Counted from the stretch's first letter, positions 26,582 through 36,093 are shown. The stretch: DNA of 64,000 bases from Pedobacter sp. W3I1 (GCF_030816015.1 NZ_JAUSXN010000001.1:1488001-1552000); one strand, 5' to 3'. Numbers and translations are program-made. The notes: a model not told the origin generated them from the letters alone.

Positions 26582-26772
26582 GTTTGAGGTGGAAGGCAGA
26601 AGGTTTAGGGTGGAGGGGTTAGAGTTTAAGGACTAAAATAATTAAGTCTTGATACCTGATATTATAATCTAAAAATCTGTGTAATCATTCAATCTGTGCA
26701 ATCACCCCGAAGCAAAAAATAAAAAGATATTCAGGTCTCGATACTTGATACTAAATACTTGATACAAATAAA
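26582..26772. repeat. Purine-rich and ATCTGTGTAATCA-type repeats between hemCD and hemB
   Basis: A GGTGGAAGG-type tract is followed by CTTGATACCTGATATT and ATCTGTGTAATCATTCAATC, ending in ACTTGATACAAATAAA just before hemB. The ATCTGTGTAATCA unit recurs at 29459-29500 and, inverted, near 48650 and 52233; CTTGATAC units recur near 34460, 43955 and 62443-62516. Confidence 0.5.
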
Positions 26773-27741
26773 ATGTTAAATCGTCCGCGTAGATTAAGGA
26801 AAAACCCATTAGTGAGAGAGATGGTAGCCGAAACACGGTTATCGAAGGATATGTTTGTGTACCCTTATTTTGTAGTGCCTGGCAATAACATTACCCACGC
26901 CATTGATGCCATGCCTGGTGTAAACCATTATTCGGTTGATACCCTGGTGAACGATGTTGAGGCTGGAATGAAAAAAGGGCTTAACAAAATCATGCTTTTT
27001 GGTGTTGGTGATGAAAAATCTGAAGATGCCAAATCCGCTTATCACGATCATTCTTTGGTGCCAACTGCGGTTCGCGAGCTCAAAAAACAATTCGGAGATG
27101 ATTTATATGTAATTACCGATGTTTGCGTTTGTTCTTATACCACCCACGGCCATTGTGGTATTTTAGAGAACGATTATGTTCAAAACGATAAAACAGTTGA
27201 GGTAATTGCTAAAATGGCCTTAACGCATGCTGAAGCTGGTGCTGATATGTTTGCTCCATCGGATATGATGGATGGGAGGATTGAGGCCATGCGTAATCTT
27301 TTAGATGAAAACGGTTTTGTAAATGCCGCCATTATGAGTCATGCAACAAAATTTGCTTCTGCCTACTATGGTCCTTTTAGAGAGGCTGCAGATTGTGCAC
27401 CAAGCAAAGGCGATAGGAAGGCTTATCAGATGGATTTCAGAAATCCGTTAGAGGCTTTGCGCGAAGCCGCTTTAGATGAACAGGAAGGCGCGGATGTTTT
27501 AATGGTGAAACCAGGTTTAGCCTATCTGGATATTATCCAGCGTTTAAAACAAGATACTAATTTACCAATTGCGGTTTATAATGTATCAGGCGAATACTCA
27601 ATGGTAAAAGCAGCTGCCGAACGCGGTTGGATAGATGAACAAAAAGTAGTGATGGAAACCATGCATGCCTTCGCCCGTGCAGGCGCAAGTATTATTACCA
27701 CTTACCATATTAAAGATATTTTAAATAACGACTGGCTTTAG
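26773..27741 (+). CDS. hemB: Porphobilinogen synthase (delta-aminolevulinate dehydratase)
   Basis: Condenses two 5-aminolevulinate molecules to porphobilinogen. 322 residues. The cysteine-rich metal motif DVCVCSYTTHGHCG indicates a zinc-dependent type. Schiff-base lysines lie in SHATKFASAYYGPFREA and LMVKPGLAYLDI. It lies in the heme region after hemCD and before hemL. Confidence 0.97.
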   Translation: MLNRPRRLRKNPLVREMVAETRLSKDMFVYPYFVVPGNNITHAIDAMPGVNHYSVDTLVNDVEAGMKKGLNKIMLFGVGDEKSEDAKSAYHDHSLVPTAVRELKKQFGDDLYVITDVCVCSYTTHGHCGILENDYVQNDKTVEVIAKMALTHAEAGADMFAPSDMMDGRIEAMRNLLDENGFVNAAIMSHATKFASAYYGPFREAADCAPSKGDRKAYQMDFRNPLEALREAALDEQEGADVLMVKPGLAYLDIIQRLKQDTNLPIAVYNVSGEYSMVKAAAERGWIDEQKVVMETMHAFARAGASIITTYHIKDILNNDWL

Positions 27742-27900
27742 AGGCGGAAGGTAGAAGGCTTAATGGTTGAGGGTTTATACCCACAATTTAGATCTTTAAC
27801 AATTCATTCTAAAACCTACAAATATAATGAGGTAAAAGATTGATGGTTTATTGGTTATGCGTCCAAAACCTTCCACCTTTCAGCCTTCAACCTTAATAAA

Positions 27901-29271
27901 ATGTTAGATTCATTAAAAAAAATGTTTTCAGGCAACGAAGCCGATATTCCGGTAAATACGGGAAGTAAACCTGATATTTCGAGGGTAAAATCTGCCGAGC
28001 TGTACGAGAAATCAAAAACGTATTTCCCTGGTGGAGTAAACTCACCTGTAAGAGCTTTTAAATCGGTTTATGGTACACCACTTTTTATCGAAAAAGGTGA
28101 TGGCTGTTATATCTGGGATGCCGATGGTAATCAGTTTATCGATTTCTGCGGTAGCTGGGGACCATTAATTTTAGGACATAACAATCCTAAAATCCGCGAG
28201 AAAGTTACTGAGGTCATGCAGAACGGAATGAGCTTCGGCGCACCAACAGCTTTAGAAAATGAATTGGCTGAGCTGATTATCAAAAATAACCGTTTTGTAG
28301 AAAAAATCCGTTTCACCAGCTCAGGTACAGAAGCGGTAATGTCGGCCATACGTTTGGCAAGAGGTTTTACCAGTCGCGATAAAATTTTAAAGTTCGAAGG
28401 CTGTTACCACGGTCATAGCGATTCGCTTTTGGTTAAAGCGGGCTCAGGTTTGGTTACTTTTGGCGAAACTTCTTCTGCAGGTGTACCAAAATCTTTTGCC
28501 GAAGAAACCATTGTTGTTCCTTTAAATGATAAAATAGCTATTGAACAAGCTTTTGCCCAGTTTAAAGATCAGATTGCTGCAGTAATTATAGAAGGCATTC
28601 CGGCGAATAATGGATTAATTATCCAGGATGAGGAATATATTCATTTCTTGCGCAAAATTTGTACAGATAACGGTTCACTATTAATTTTTGATGAAGTAAT
28701 TACTGGTTTCAGGGTTGGTTTTGAGGGGGCAGCTGCACATTATGGCGTTACACCCGATATTGTTACTTATGGCAAAATCATAGGTGGTGGATTGCCAGTT
28801 GGGATGTACGGTGCACGTGCTGAAATTATGGCACATATTTCTCCTGATGGTGGTGTGTACCAGGCAGGAACCTTATCTGGAAATCCCGTTGCCATGGCAG
28901 CAGGCATTGCTACTTTAACAGAACTGAATAAATCAAGCTTTTACAAAGATTTGAATACCAAAGCGCAAGAATTTGTGGCTAGCATTCAGCGTTTTGCAAC
29001 GGCACGTAACTATAAATTTAAGGTATTTACCATTGGTTCTATCTTCTGGTTTGCTTTTACCGATAAGGATAAAATCCAATCGGCTGATGATATTGATGCC
29101 AGCAGCATGGAGAAATTCAAAATTATGCACCGTGAGTTATTGAATAGAGGAATTTATTTAGGGCCATCGGGATATGAAGTTGGTTTCGTATCTTCAGCAC
29201 ATACTAAGATCGAATTAGAGAAAGCGAAACGTGCTATTTTTGAAGCGTTAGATTTGGTGTTTAAGAAGTAA
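27901..29271 (+). CDS. hemL: Glutamate-1-semialdehyde 2,1-aminomutase
   Basis: PLP enzyme making 5-aminolevulinate, the step after HemA. 456 residues with YFPGGVNSPVRAF near the N-terminus, GTEAVMSAIRLARG, CYHGHSDSLL and the PLP lysine in TYGKIIGGGLPVG. The first 25 residues (MLDSLKKMFSGNEADI...) are an extension compared with many homologues. The upstream gap is the purine-rich/pyrimidine-rich repeat type, with pieces such as CCTTCCACCTTTCAGCC. Confidence 0.96.
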   Translation: MLDSLKKMFSGNEADIPVNTGSKPDISRVKSAELYEKSKTYFPGGVNSPVRAFKSVYGTPLFIEKGDGCYIWDADGNQFIDFCGSWGPLILGHNNPKIREKVTEVMQNGMSFGAPTALENELAELIIKNNRFVEKIRFTSSGTEAVMSAIRLARGFTSRDKILKFEGCYHGHSDSLLVKAGSGLVTFGETSSAGVPKSFAEETIVVPLNDKIAIEQAFAQFKDQIAAVIIEGIPANNGLIIQDEEYIHFLRKICTDNGSLLIFDEVITGFRVGFEGAAAHYGVTPDIVTYGKIIGGGLPVGMYGARAEIMAHISPDGGVYQAGTLSGNPVAMAAGIATLTELNKSSFYKDLNTKAQEFVASIQRFATARNYKFKVFTIGSIFWFAFTDKDKIQSADDIDASSMEKFKIMHRELLNRGIYLGPSGYEVGFVSSAHTKIELEKAKRAIFEALDLVFKK

Positions 29272-29300
29272 GGCTTTTTTAAAGCTACAATATAATGATT

Positions 29301-29330
29301 TATGATGGTTTGTGGAGACACAAACCATGG
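29301..29330. repeat. Hairpin ATGGTTTGTG / CACAAACCAT after hemL
   Basis: A ten-base perfect stem with a four-base loop (GAGA) in the hemL-kinase gap. It resembles the GGTCTGTG / CACAGACC hairpins at 19742 and 19813 in both design and sequence. It has no strong T tract, so a terminator role is doubtful. Around 29400-29446 lies another repeat type (GGAGGGCTGCCTGAAAAGGG). Confidence 0.45.
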
Positions 29331-29510
29331 GAAGTTTTCACATAGAACAAAGAGGTTGTTAACCATATAAGAAAATATAAGTTAGGTTATATAAAACTTG
29401 GAGAGACTGCTCCCATCCTTATTTTAAGGAGGGCTGCCTGAAAAGGGAACAATAAAATAATCTGTGTAATCAAACAATCTGTGTAATCAACCCGAAGGAA
29501 AAATCGACGA

Positions 29511-30377
29511 ATGAAGAAATCTATAATTATATTTTACGCATTATTACTTTATGCATTGATTCAACTCATTTCGTGGGGTACATTGGTGGTGCGTTTGCAA
29601 CCAAGCCGCATGACTATGATTATGGGTGAGGGTTCAGTGTTTTTGTTTTTGCTCTGTATCGGTGGATATTTCCTTCACCAATCGTTAAAGCGTGAGGATA
29701 AATTAAGAGAGCAGCAACAGAATTTTCTGATGTCGATTACACATGAGCTGAAATCTCCTTTGGCGGCGATTAAACTTTCTATCCAAACTATAGTTAAAAG
29801 GGATTTGGATAAAGCACGCCAAACTTCATTATTAAACAATTCGCTAAAAGATATTGAACGTTTGGATGATCTGGTCGAAAATATGTTGTTGGCCACCAAG
29901 ATCGAAAACCGTTCGTATACTTTCCCTAAAGAAGAATTTAACTTCTCAGAATTAGTATATAAAATTACAGATCGGTTGCAGGTTCACTCTTGTGGATGCG
30001 AGCAGATCATAAATGCTAAAATTCAGCCAAATTTGCAGATAGTGGGTGACAAATTTGCCTTATCGTCAGTGGTAACCAATTTAATTGAGAATGCAGTAAA
30101 GTATTCAAACCCATGTGATGAGATAAATGTGCATTTAAACAAGGTGGATGGGCATATTCAATTAAGTGTGGTGGATCAGGGGCCAGGTATTTCAGATGCC
30201 GAAAAAATGTTGATATTTGATAAGTTTTACCGCGTTGGTAACGAGAATGTCAGAAAAGCGAAAGGAACAGGTTTAGGCTTGTTTATTGTGAAAGAGGTTT
30301 TACAATACCATGATGCAGATATTACAGTAAAAGACAATTTGCCTCAAGGAAGTATTTTTGAAGTAACATTTAGTTAA
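29511..30377 (+). CDS. Sensor histidine kinase
   Basis: 288 residues. Two membrane segments (about 5-27 and 41-57), then a DHp domain with the phosphoacceptor H78 in MSITHELKSPLAA, and an ATPase domain with NLIENAVKYS, DQGPGIS and GTGLGLFIVKEVL. The region between the membrane segments is very short, so it probably senses membrane state rather than a bound ligand. Followed 8 bases later by its response regulator, which carries a frameshift. Confidence 0.92.
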   Translation: MKKSIIIFYALLLYALIQLISWGTLVVRLQPSRMTMIMGEGSVFLFLLCIGGYFLHQSLKREDKLREQQQNFLMSITHELKSPLAAIKLSIQTIVKRDLDKARQTSLLNNSLKDIERLDDLVENMLLATKIENRSYTFPKEEFNFSELVYKITDRLQVHSCGCEQIINAKIQPNLQIVGDKFALSSVVTNLIENAVKYSNPCDEINVHLNKVDGHIQLSVVDQGPGISDAEKMLIFDKFYRVGNENVRKAKGTGLGLFIVKEVLQYHDADITVKDNLPQGSIFEVTFS

Positions 30378-30385
30378 TCTCAATT

Positions 30386-31091
30386 ATGTCACAAAAATTA
30401 AGAATTCTATTGGTAGAAGACGAGGATCACTTGTTAGATGCTATCAAATTAAACCTCGAACTTGAGGGTTATAAAGTTCACGCCGTTAAAGATGGCAAAA
30501 ACCGCTCTTAAAATTTTTAAAGAAGAACGCTTCAATCTAATTATTTTAGATGTAATGTTGCCTGAAATGGATGGTTTCCAGGTTTGCGAAACAATCCGTT
30601 TAGAGAATGCAGAAGTTCCAATTATGTTTTTAACAGCTAAAAACACTTCAGAAGACCGTGTTTTAGGTTTGAAAAAAGGGGCAGATGATTATTTGGTTAA
30701 ACCTTTCAACTTAGAAGAATTGATTCTTCGTGTAGGTATTTTAGTTAAACGCAGTTTAAAATCTGATGATTTAAAAGAATTGAATTCTTACAAAATCGGC
30801 GATAAAACAATCTATTTTAACTCTTTCGAACTGAAACATGATGATGGTACCATCACGCCGTTAACCAAAAAGGAAACGATGTTATTGAAACTATTAATCG
30901 AGCGTAAAAACGATGCCGTTTCAAGAGAGCAGATTTTAGAAACCGTTTGGAACTATGATGTTTACCCCTCTACCAGAACAATCGATAACTTCATTTTAAC
31001 TTTCCGTAAGTATTTCGAACCAGATCAGAAAAACCCAGTTTATTTCCACTCTATCCGTGGTGTAGGTTATAAATTTACTGACATTCATTAA
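30386..31091 (+). pseudogene. OmpR-type response regulator, frameshifted
   Basis: Partner of the kinase. From ATG 30386 the frame reads MSQKLRILLVEDEDHLLDAI up to AVKDGK and then stops; another frame continues with TALKIFKEERFNLIILDVMLPEMDG (phospho-Asp) and LVKPFNLEE, and then an OmpR winged-helix ending in FHSIRGVGYKFTDIH. The break is at the A run 30497-30501; four A instead of five gives one 234-residue protein with every key residue. The stop overlaps the next start as TAATG. Confidence 0.9.
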
Positions 31092-31606
31092 TGTACAATA
31101 ATAAAGGCAGATATGCTTTAATGGCAGTTTTTGTGCTTGCTGCATTGGTTTGTGTTTTTTACAATCAATACCAGCTGGCCGCTGTTTCAGGGCTATTATT
31201 TGCTTTTGTTGTTTGGAGCCATTTTAAGCATAGTTCGGTTTTGATGGCATCGAAACATTTCAAAAATAACGAATCCGGCAAAACCAAAGCCTTATTGGCC
31301 GAGGTGGTTAAGCCAGCGAGATTGGCTAAAAGCCGAAGGGGTTATTATGAATTTATGCAGGGGAATATGGCCTTGAAGGAAGAGGACTATGATAAAGCTG
31401 AATATCACTTTCAGTTGGCGAGCCGTTTTCCGGTAGGAGGTAAAAACGAAAAATCGTATGTACTGATCCATTTAGCTAACCTTGCTTTGCGGAAGAAAGA
31501 CAGAGAAAGGGCAGAAGCTTATACCAAACTGGCTAAAGAGCTTGCTGAAACACAACGCTCGAAAGACATTATTGTTAAAATTGAAAAAGAAATAAGCAAG
31601 TTATAA
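31091..31606 (+). CDS. Small membrane protein with TPR-like repeat
   Basis: 171 residues. Two hydrophobic segments (about 10-23 and 28-44) are followed by a soluble helical region with TPR-like spacing (GYYEFMQGNMALKEEDYDKAEYHFQLA, then VLIHLANLALRKKDRERAEAY). It starts on the last base of the regulator stop, so it is probably translated with the two-component genes. No specific function can be given. Confidence 0.65.
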   Translation: MYNNKGRYALMAVFVLAALVCVFYNQYQLAAVSGLLFAFVVWSHFKHSSVLMASKHFKNNESGKTKALLAEVVKPARLAKSRRGYYEFMQGNMALKEEDYDKAEYHFQLASRFPVGGKNEKSYVLIHLANLALRKKDRERAEAYTKLAKELAETQRSKDIIVKIEKEISKL

Positions 31607-31696
31607 TATTAATATTGTCATTTTGAACAAGCGAAGCACCAGTTTTTGATAAAAAGGTACTTCGTTTTTTTTTTATTTATACCTTTGCGCCCGATT

Positions 31697-31761
31697 CGTC
31701 ATGCTGAATTTAGTTCAGCATCTTTTTGCGATTAAGACCCTGAACTAAATTCAGGGTGACG
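31697..31761. repeat. Long inverted repeat before hemE
   Basis: The arms GTCATGCTGAATTTAGTTCA and CTGAACTAAATTCAGGGTGA face each other across about 21 bases. It is a relative of the CTGAG..GTCGAAG single arms. The final arm reaches to 28 bases before the hemE start codon and contains a false GTG start at 31756. Confidence 0.7.
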
Positions 31762-31788
31762 TTGACTAAGGAACACCTAATACAAATC

Positions 31789-32814
31789 ATGAAGAATAAC
31801 TTATTTTTAGACGCAGCATTTTCAAAGCAAACCGAACGCCCACCTGTATGGATGATGCGTCAGGCAGGTCGCTTTATGCCACAATATTGGGAAATTAAAA
31901 ACAAATACTCTTTTTTAGAGATGTGCAAAACCCCTGAAATTGCGGCCGATGTGACCATGTTACCTGTTGATTTGTTGGATATTGATGCTGCGATTTTATT
32001 CTGTGATATTTTGGTAACTGGTGAGGCTATGGGTGGTGATTTGAGCTTTACTCAGGGCGTAGGGCCTAAGTTTGCCAATCCGGTACGTACTGCACAAGAT
32101 ATCGAAAATTTAAATGTTGATTGTTTAGATGAATTGCAATACGTTGCTGATGCAATTAAAGTGATCCAGCAGCGATTAAATGGCAATATTCCTTTAATCG
32201 GTTTTGCAGGTGCACCTTTTACCGTAATGAGTTATTTAATTGAAGGAGGTTCTTCTAAAGATTTTAAATTAACCAAGCTCTTTATACACAATCAGCCAGA
32301 ATTGGCCCATAAACTTTTGGCTAAAATTGCTAAAGTAACGGCTGATTACCTGAATCTTCAGATTGCTGCTGGCGTTAACGCTGTTCAAATTTTCGATAGT
32401 TGGGCGCTTGCTTTATCATGGAATGATTACCAGGAATTTTCTCACCGTTATATCCAGGAAATCATTGCTAACTTAAATAGAAAAGATATTCCGGTGATTT
32501 CGTTCTGTAAAGGAAGTTCGGTTTTTGCACCAATTATGGCAGAAGCGAAACCAGATGTAATTTCGGTTGACTGGAACGCTGATTTATTGAATATTAAAAA
32601 TGCCTTGCCAAAAGGTATTGCTGTTCAGGGAAATTTAGATCCACATATTTTATATGCTGATAAAGCTGTAATTAAAGCGCAGATCCATAAGTTATTTGAA
32701 CGTATGCGTGGCACCGAGGGATTTATCTTTAATTTGGGTCACGGTATTATGCCAGATATTCCCTTCGAAAATGTTAAATACGCAATTGAAGTAGTGAAGG
32801 AGTTTAGGTATTAA
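31789..32814 (+). CDS. hemE: Uroporphyrinogen decarboxylase
   Basis: Converts uroporphyrinogen III to coproporphyrinogen III. 341 residues from ATG 31789 (MKNNLFLDAAF), with PPVWMMRQAGRFMPQY, GFAGAPFTVMSYLIEGGSS, DSWALALSW and NLGHGIMPDIPFENV. The longer frame from GTG 31756 starts within the inverted repeat and is rejected. It lies in the heme region. Confidence 0.96.
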   Translation: MKNNLFLDAAFSKQTERPPVWMMRQAGRFMPQYWEIKNKYSFLEMCKTPEIAADVTMLPVDLLDIDAAILFCDILVTGEAMGGDLSFTQGVGPKFANPVRTAQDIENLNVDCLDELQYVADAIKVIQQRLNGNIPLIGFAGAPFTVMSYLIEGGSSKDFKLTKLFIHNQPELAHKLLAKIAKVTADYLNLQIAAGVNAVQIFDSWALALSWNDYQEFSHRYIQEIIANLNRKDIPVISFCKGSSVFAPIMAEAKPDVISVDWNADLLNIKNALPKGIAVQGNLDPHILYADKAVIKAQIHKLFERMRGTEGFIFNLGHGIMPDIPFENVKYAIEVVKEFRY

Positions 32815-32857
32815 TAGTTTGTTGATTTTTGTATATTAGCTATATAACTCAAATAAT

Positions 32858-33091
32858 ATGACTGTTAAATCTTTGAATGATGAGGATAAGCTGCCAATTA
32901 AGCAATTAATTAAAGCAGTTAATAAGAAGATGGAAGATGTTCTAAGGGTTGTTGACGCTTTGAATTTAGGTAGAACTGAAGTGAAAGCAGATGGCGTTTA
33001 TAGAACATTTAATAATGGAGATGTTATTAAGGTAGCAGAAGGTAATTTTAAAAGAAGAAGAGTTTCTGCAAAGAGAATCAAGCTTTTTTAA
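32858..33091 (+). CDS. Small basic protein, possible antitoxin partner of the zeta-like ATPase
   Basis: 77 residues with a helical first half and a basic C-terminus (GNFKRRRVSAKRIKLF). I do not recognise a family. Its stop TAA overlaps the ATG of the following zeta-like gene by one base, an arrangement typical of toxin-antitoxin or other strictly paired genes. Confidence 0.5.
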   Translation: MTVKSLNDEDKLPIKQLIKAVNKKMEDVLRVVDALNLGRTEVKADGVYRTFNNGDVIKVAEGNFKRRRVSAKRIKLF

Positions 33092-33837
33092 TGCCTAAGC
33101 AGCCTAAATTAAGAATTTTTGCCGGACCAAATGGTTCTGGTAAAACTACTTTGTTTGATTCTATAAAATCAAGCTATTTCTCCACTCGGATTTTTATTAA
33201 TGCAGATTTATTGGAAGAAGAATTTAAGAAGAAAAATTTTCTAAACTTATCTGACTTTGAAATTGATGCTAATAATGAAGATTTTGAGTCATTTTGCTTT
33301 CGGAACGGACTTTTTATAAAAGCTGGATTTGACAAAAAAACCTGGAACTTAGCAATAAGAGAAAATGTTATTGTTAAAGCCATATCAAGCTCAATAACTC
33401 ATAATTCTTATCATTTTGCAATTATTGCTGATTTTATTCGATACTCGTTAATCAGAAATAAAAAGTCATTCAGCTTCGAAACCGTATTTTCACATGCTTC
33501 TAAATTAGACCTTATTGATTTTGCTCATCGCAATAATTATAAGGTATATCTTTATTTTATTGGTACAGAAACACCAAAGATGAATTTGGAGCGTGTAAAG
33601 GATCGGGTTTCGAAAGGAGGCCATTTGGTTGACGCAGAAAAAATTGAAAAACGATATTTTTTGACGATGGATTTATTAATTGAGATGCTTAAAAAGGTAG
33701 ATCAAACTTATCTTTGGGATAATTCTGAAGCAAAGCATAATTATGTTGGTGAAATTTGTGATGGAATATTAAATCTACAATTTACTAATATCCCAAATTG
33801 GATTGATACTTACATTTTGGATAAGATAAAACAATGA
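33091..33837 (+). CDS. Zeta-toxin-like P-loop ATPase/kinase
   Basis: 248 residues. P-loop FAGPNGSGKTTLFDSI near the start, INADLLEEEF, and a later basic block RVKDRVSKGGHLV, as found in zeta-type kinases. Family members phosphorylate nucleotide sugars of cell-wall synthesis or small nucleotides; the true target here is unknown. It overlaps hemJ by the sequence ATGA, so a toxin-like gene is coupled to a heme gene. Confidence 0.75.
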   Translation: MPKQPKLRIFAGPNGSGKTTLFDSIKSSYFSTRIFINADLLEEEFKKKNFLNLSDFEIDANNEDFESFCFRNGLFIKAGFDKKTWNLAIRENVIVKAISSSITHNSYHFAIIADFIRYSLIRNKKSFSFETVFSHASKLDLIDFAHRNNYKVYLYFIGTETPKMNLERVKDRVSKGGHLVDAEKIEKRYFLTMDLLIEMLKKVDQTYLWDNSEAKHNYVGEICDGILNLQFTNIPNWIDTYILDKIKQ

Positions 33838-34388
33838 TAGAAACCCTACAGCCATATTACTATTATTTTCTTGCAGTACATATCGTATTTGTAATTAGCT
33901 GGATGGCGGGACTGTTTTATATCCTGAGTCTTTTTATTTATCATACCGAGGCTAACGAGAAGTCTGAACCAGAAAAAAGTATCCTCCAAAAACAGTTTGT
34001 CAAAATGGAGGCCACTTTATGGAAAATTATTGCTACCCCGGCCATGATCATATCTGTCTTGGCAGGAGCATCTATGTTGACTTTAAATCAGGGCTTGCTC
34101 CAAGCCGATTGGATGTGGGTTAAGCTTGGTTTTGTTGTTGGGTTGCTTGTCTATCACTTTATTTGTCAAAACATCGTTAAACAGCTTAAAAATAACCAAT
34201 ATAAGCTAAGCAGTTTTCAGTTGAGGTTATGGCGAGAGCTGGCTACCATTTTTATGATCGCTATTGTATTTGTGGTAATCCTGAAAAGTGCCATTAACTG
34301 GATTTACGGTTTAATTGGTATTATGGGGGTTGCAATGGCTATAATGATTGCGGTTAAACTATACAAGAACTATCGTTTAAGAAAATAG
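33834..34388 (+). CDS. hemJ: HemJ-type protoporphyrinogen oxidase
   Basis: 184-residue membrane protein. Four hydrophobic segments, with conserved HIVFVISWMAGLFYILSLFIYH at the first, KIIATPAMIISVLAG, ADWMWVKLGFVVGLLVYH and QLRLWRELATIF. It oxidises protoporphyrinogen IX in bacteria that lack HemG or HemY, and its place in a heme gene region agrees. The ATG overlaps the zeta-like gene stop by four bases. Confidence 0.88.
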   Translation: MIETLQPYYYYFLAVHIVFVISWMAGLFYILSLFIYHTEANEKSEPEKSILQKQFVKMEATLWKIIATPAMIISVLAGASMLTLNQGLLQADWMWVKLGFVVGLLVYHFICQNIVKQLKNNQYKLSSFQLRLWRELATIFMIAIVFVVILKSAINWIYGLIGIMGVAMAIMIAVKLYKNYRLRK

Positions 34389-34514
34389 ATTAAAAGCTAA
34401 AAGACCAAAGACTAAAGCAAAATCAAACTGCGCTCATTGTTTGCTTTTCGTCAACTTGTATGGTGCTCTTGATACTTGATCCCCGGTACTTGATAATTTA
34501 ATAAAAAACTATTC

Positions 34515-34522
34515 TAAATTTG
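34515..34522 (+). promoter_or_regulatory. -7 box TAAATTTG
   Basis: Matches TAnnTTTG, 19 bases before the start of the outer-membrane-like protein gene. Confidence 0.4.
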
Positions 34523-34541
34523 GGCGATAAAATTCAAGCGC

Positions 34542-35699
34542 ATGTTTACAACCACAGGTCTGAAAAAGGCCTTACTTCTAATATCTTTTCTTTTTAGTTC
34601 TTATTTTGCTTCCGCACAGTTTAATCAATCGGCTTTTGAAAACCGAATCCGTCCTGATAGCAGTTTAACGAACGAGGTTCACTTCAACTTTTACAATTTA
34701 AATTATGTTCGTAATTACGAGTATACCAACGATTTTCACGATGGTTATACTTTGTACGGAACGCAATTGCAACCTCAACTAGTTTATTACGCACATCCTA
34801 ATCTGGCCATTACTGCCGGGGCTTTCATTAGAAAGGATTTTGGCCGGAACGGAATTTCTGATGCGAAACCATTGTTCAGTGTAAAATACCATAAAAGAAA
34901 TCTCACCTTAATTTTTGGAAGTTTAGAAGGTAACATTCAACATAAATATATTGAGCCTTTATACGATTTCGAAAGAACCATAACTACACCAATTGAATAC
35001 GGAACCCAGCTATTGGTGGAACGTAAGAAATTTACTTTAGATGCCTGGATAGCCTGGCAAAAAATGATCTATAAAGGCGATCCCGCAAAAGAAGAAATTA
35101 TCGGAGGTTTATCAACCGAAAGCTTTTTAATCAAAAATGATGACTGGAAATTAAGTATCCCCGCACAGTTTTTGGCTTTCCACCAGGGCGGACAGATTGA
35201 TGTATTGAAAGAAATCCCGATTACGACTATGTTTAACGGTGCAACGGGTATAAAACTGCATAAAAACATCAATACCAATATTAAACAGGTATATACCGAT
35301 AACTATATTGCAGTTTACAAAGATTTTTCACCTGATAAAAGAAGGGCTTACCAAGGTGGTTTCGGTTTGTGGTTAAATGCAGGTGTAGAAAGTAAATGGG
35401 GAAGCTTGGTGGCTTCTTACTGGAAAGGCAATAACTTTATTTCGATTAAAGGTATGCCATTATACGAATCGGTTTCTGATAACCTGTATAGCCCCGGCTT
35501 GAAGCAAAGCGCTAGGAATATTGTTTCGCTGCGTTATGCTTACCAAAAAGAGTTAATTCCGCATTTATATCTTGATGTCCGTTTCGAGCCACATATCGAT
35601 TTAGACAATACCGATAAACAACTTCAGTTTAATCACTCCTTTTTCTTAACCTACAAGCAGGATTTCAAATTGTTTAAAGTGAAGCAAGGTGGAAGGTAG
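34542..35699 (+). CDS. Predicted outer-membrane beta-barrel protein
   Basis: 385 residues with a signal peptide ending in SYFASAQ. The remainder alternates polar and aromatic residues as in beta strands (HFNFYNLNYVRNY, LQPQLVYYAHPNLAITAGAFI, LSIPAQFLAFHQGG, GGFGLWLNAGVESKWGS, LYLDVRFEPHIDL) and ends in HSFFLTYKQDFKLFKVKQGGR. No named family is recognised. A purine-rich repeat begins inside its last codons. Confidence 0.7.
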   Translation: MFTTTGLKKALLLISFLFSSYFASAQFNQSAFENRIRPDSSLTNEVHFNFYNLNYVRNYEYTNDFHDGYTLYGTQLQPQLVYYAHPNLAITAGAFIRKDFGRNGISDAKPLFSVKYHKRNLTLIFGSLEGNIQHKYIEPLYDFERTITTPIEYGTQLLVERKKFTLDAWIAWQKMIYKGDPAKEEIIGGLSTESFLIKNDDWKLSIPAQFLAFHQGGQIDVLKEIPITTMFNGATGIKLHKNINTNIKQVYTDNYIAVYKDFSPDKRRAYQGGFGLWLNAGVESKWGSLVASYWKGNNFISIKGMPLYESVSDNLYSPGLKQSARNIVSLRYAYQKELIPHLYLDVRFEPHIDLDNTDKQLQFNHSFFLTYKQDFKLFKVKQGGR

Positions 35700-35748
35700 A
35701 AGGATGGAAGGTAGGAAGGTTTAGGGGGAATAAGCTTATACCATTTCG

Positions 35749-35780
35749 AACCCCGTAGGTTTTAGAACCTACGGGGTTTT
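35749..35780 (+). terminator. Intrinsic terminator
   Basis: AACCCCGTAGGTT pairs perfectly with AACCTACGGGGTT across four bases, followed by TTT. It closes the outer-membrane protein gene and could act in both directions. Confidence 0.75.
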
Positions 35781-35849
35781 ATGTTTAATAGACTTCAGAA
35801 GTTCCCCTGTGCGCTAATTCCTTTTTAAACCTCGGAAGTCCCTGCCAGC

Positions 35850-35944
35850 TAAACCCGATCGGAAGCGGTATCCCGATTTTTCATCGGGATTTAGCGGAGA
35901 GCGGGACTAACAGTCAAAAAAGCTCCTGCCATTGCTTTTCAAAT
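35850..35944 (+). repeat. R2 dispersed repeat, copy D
   Basis: Starts TAAACCCGATCGGAAGCGG, has a central hairpin ATCCCGA / TCGGGAT, then AGCGGGACTAAC and AGCTCCTGCCATTGC, and ends CTTTTCAAA. It is the most compact copy and serves as the reference for the family. Confidence 0.7.
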
Positions 35945-36093
35945 CAAAAAACTATATCTTTCTTGAAAATTATTTAAACTATATCTGATAGATAATCAAT
36001 CTATATAAAGCTGATTTTAACTTTATTTAACTTTTTTTCTCATCCCATGCAACCATTGTTTGTAATCTGCCATCTTCTATATACAAACACACA

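Noticed and set aside
31756..31788. GTG start giving an 11-residue longer HemE
   Set aside because: The codons fall in an inverted repeat and homology begins at the ATG at 31789.
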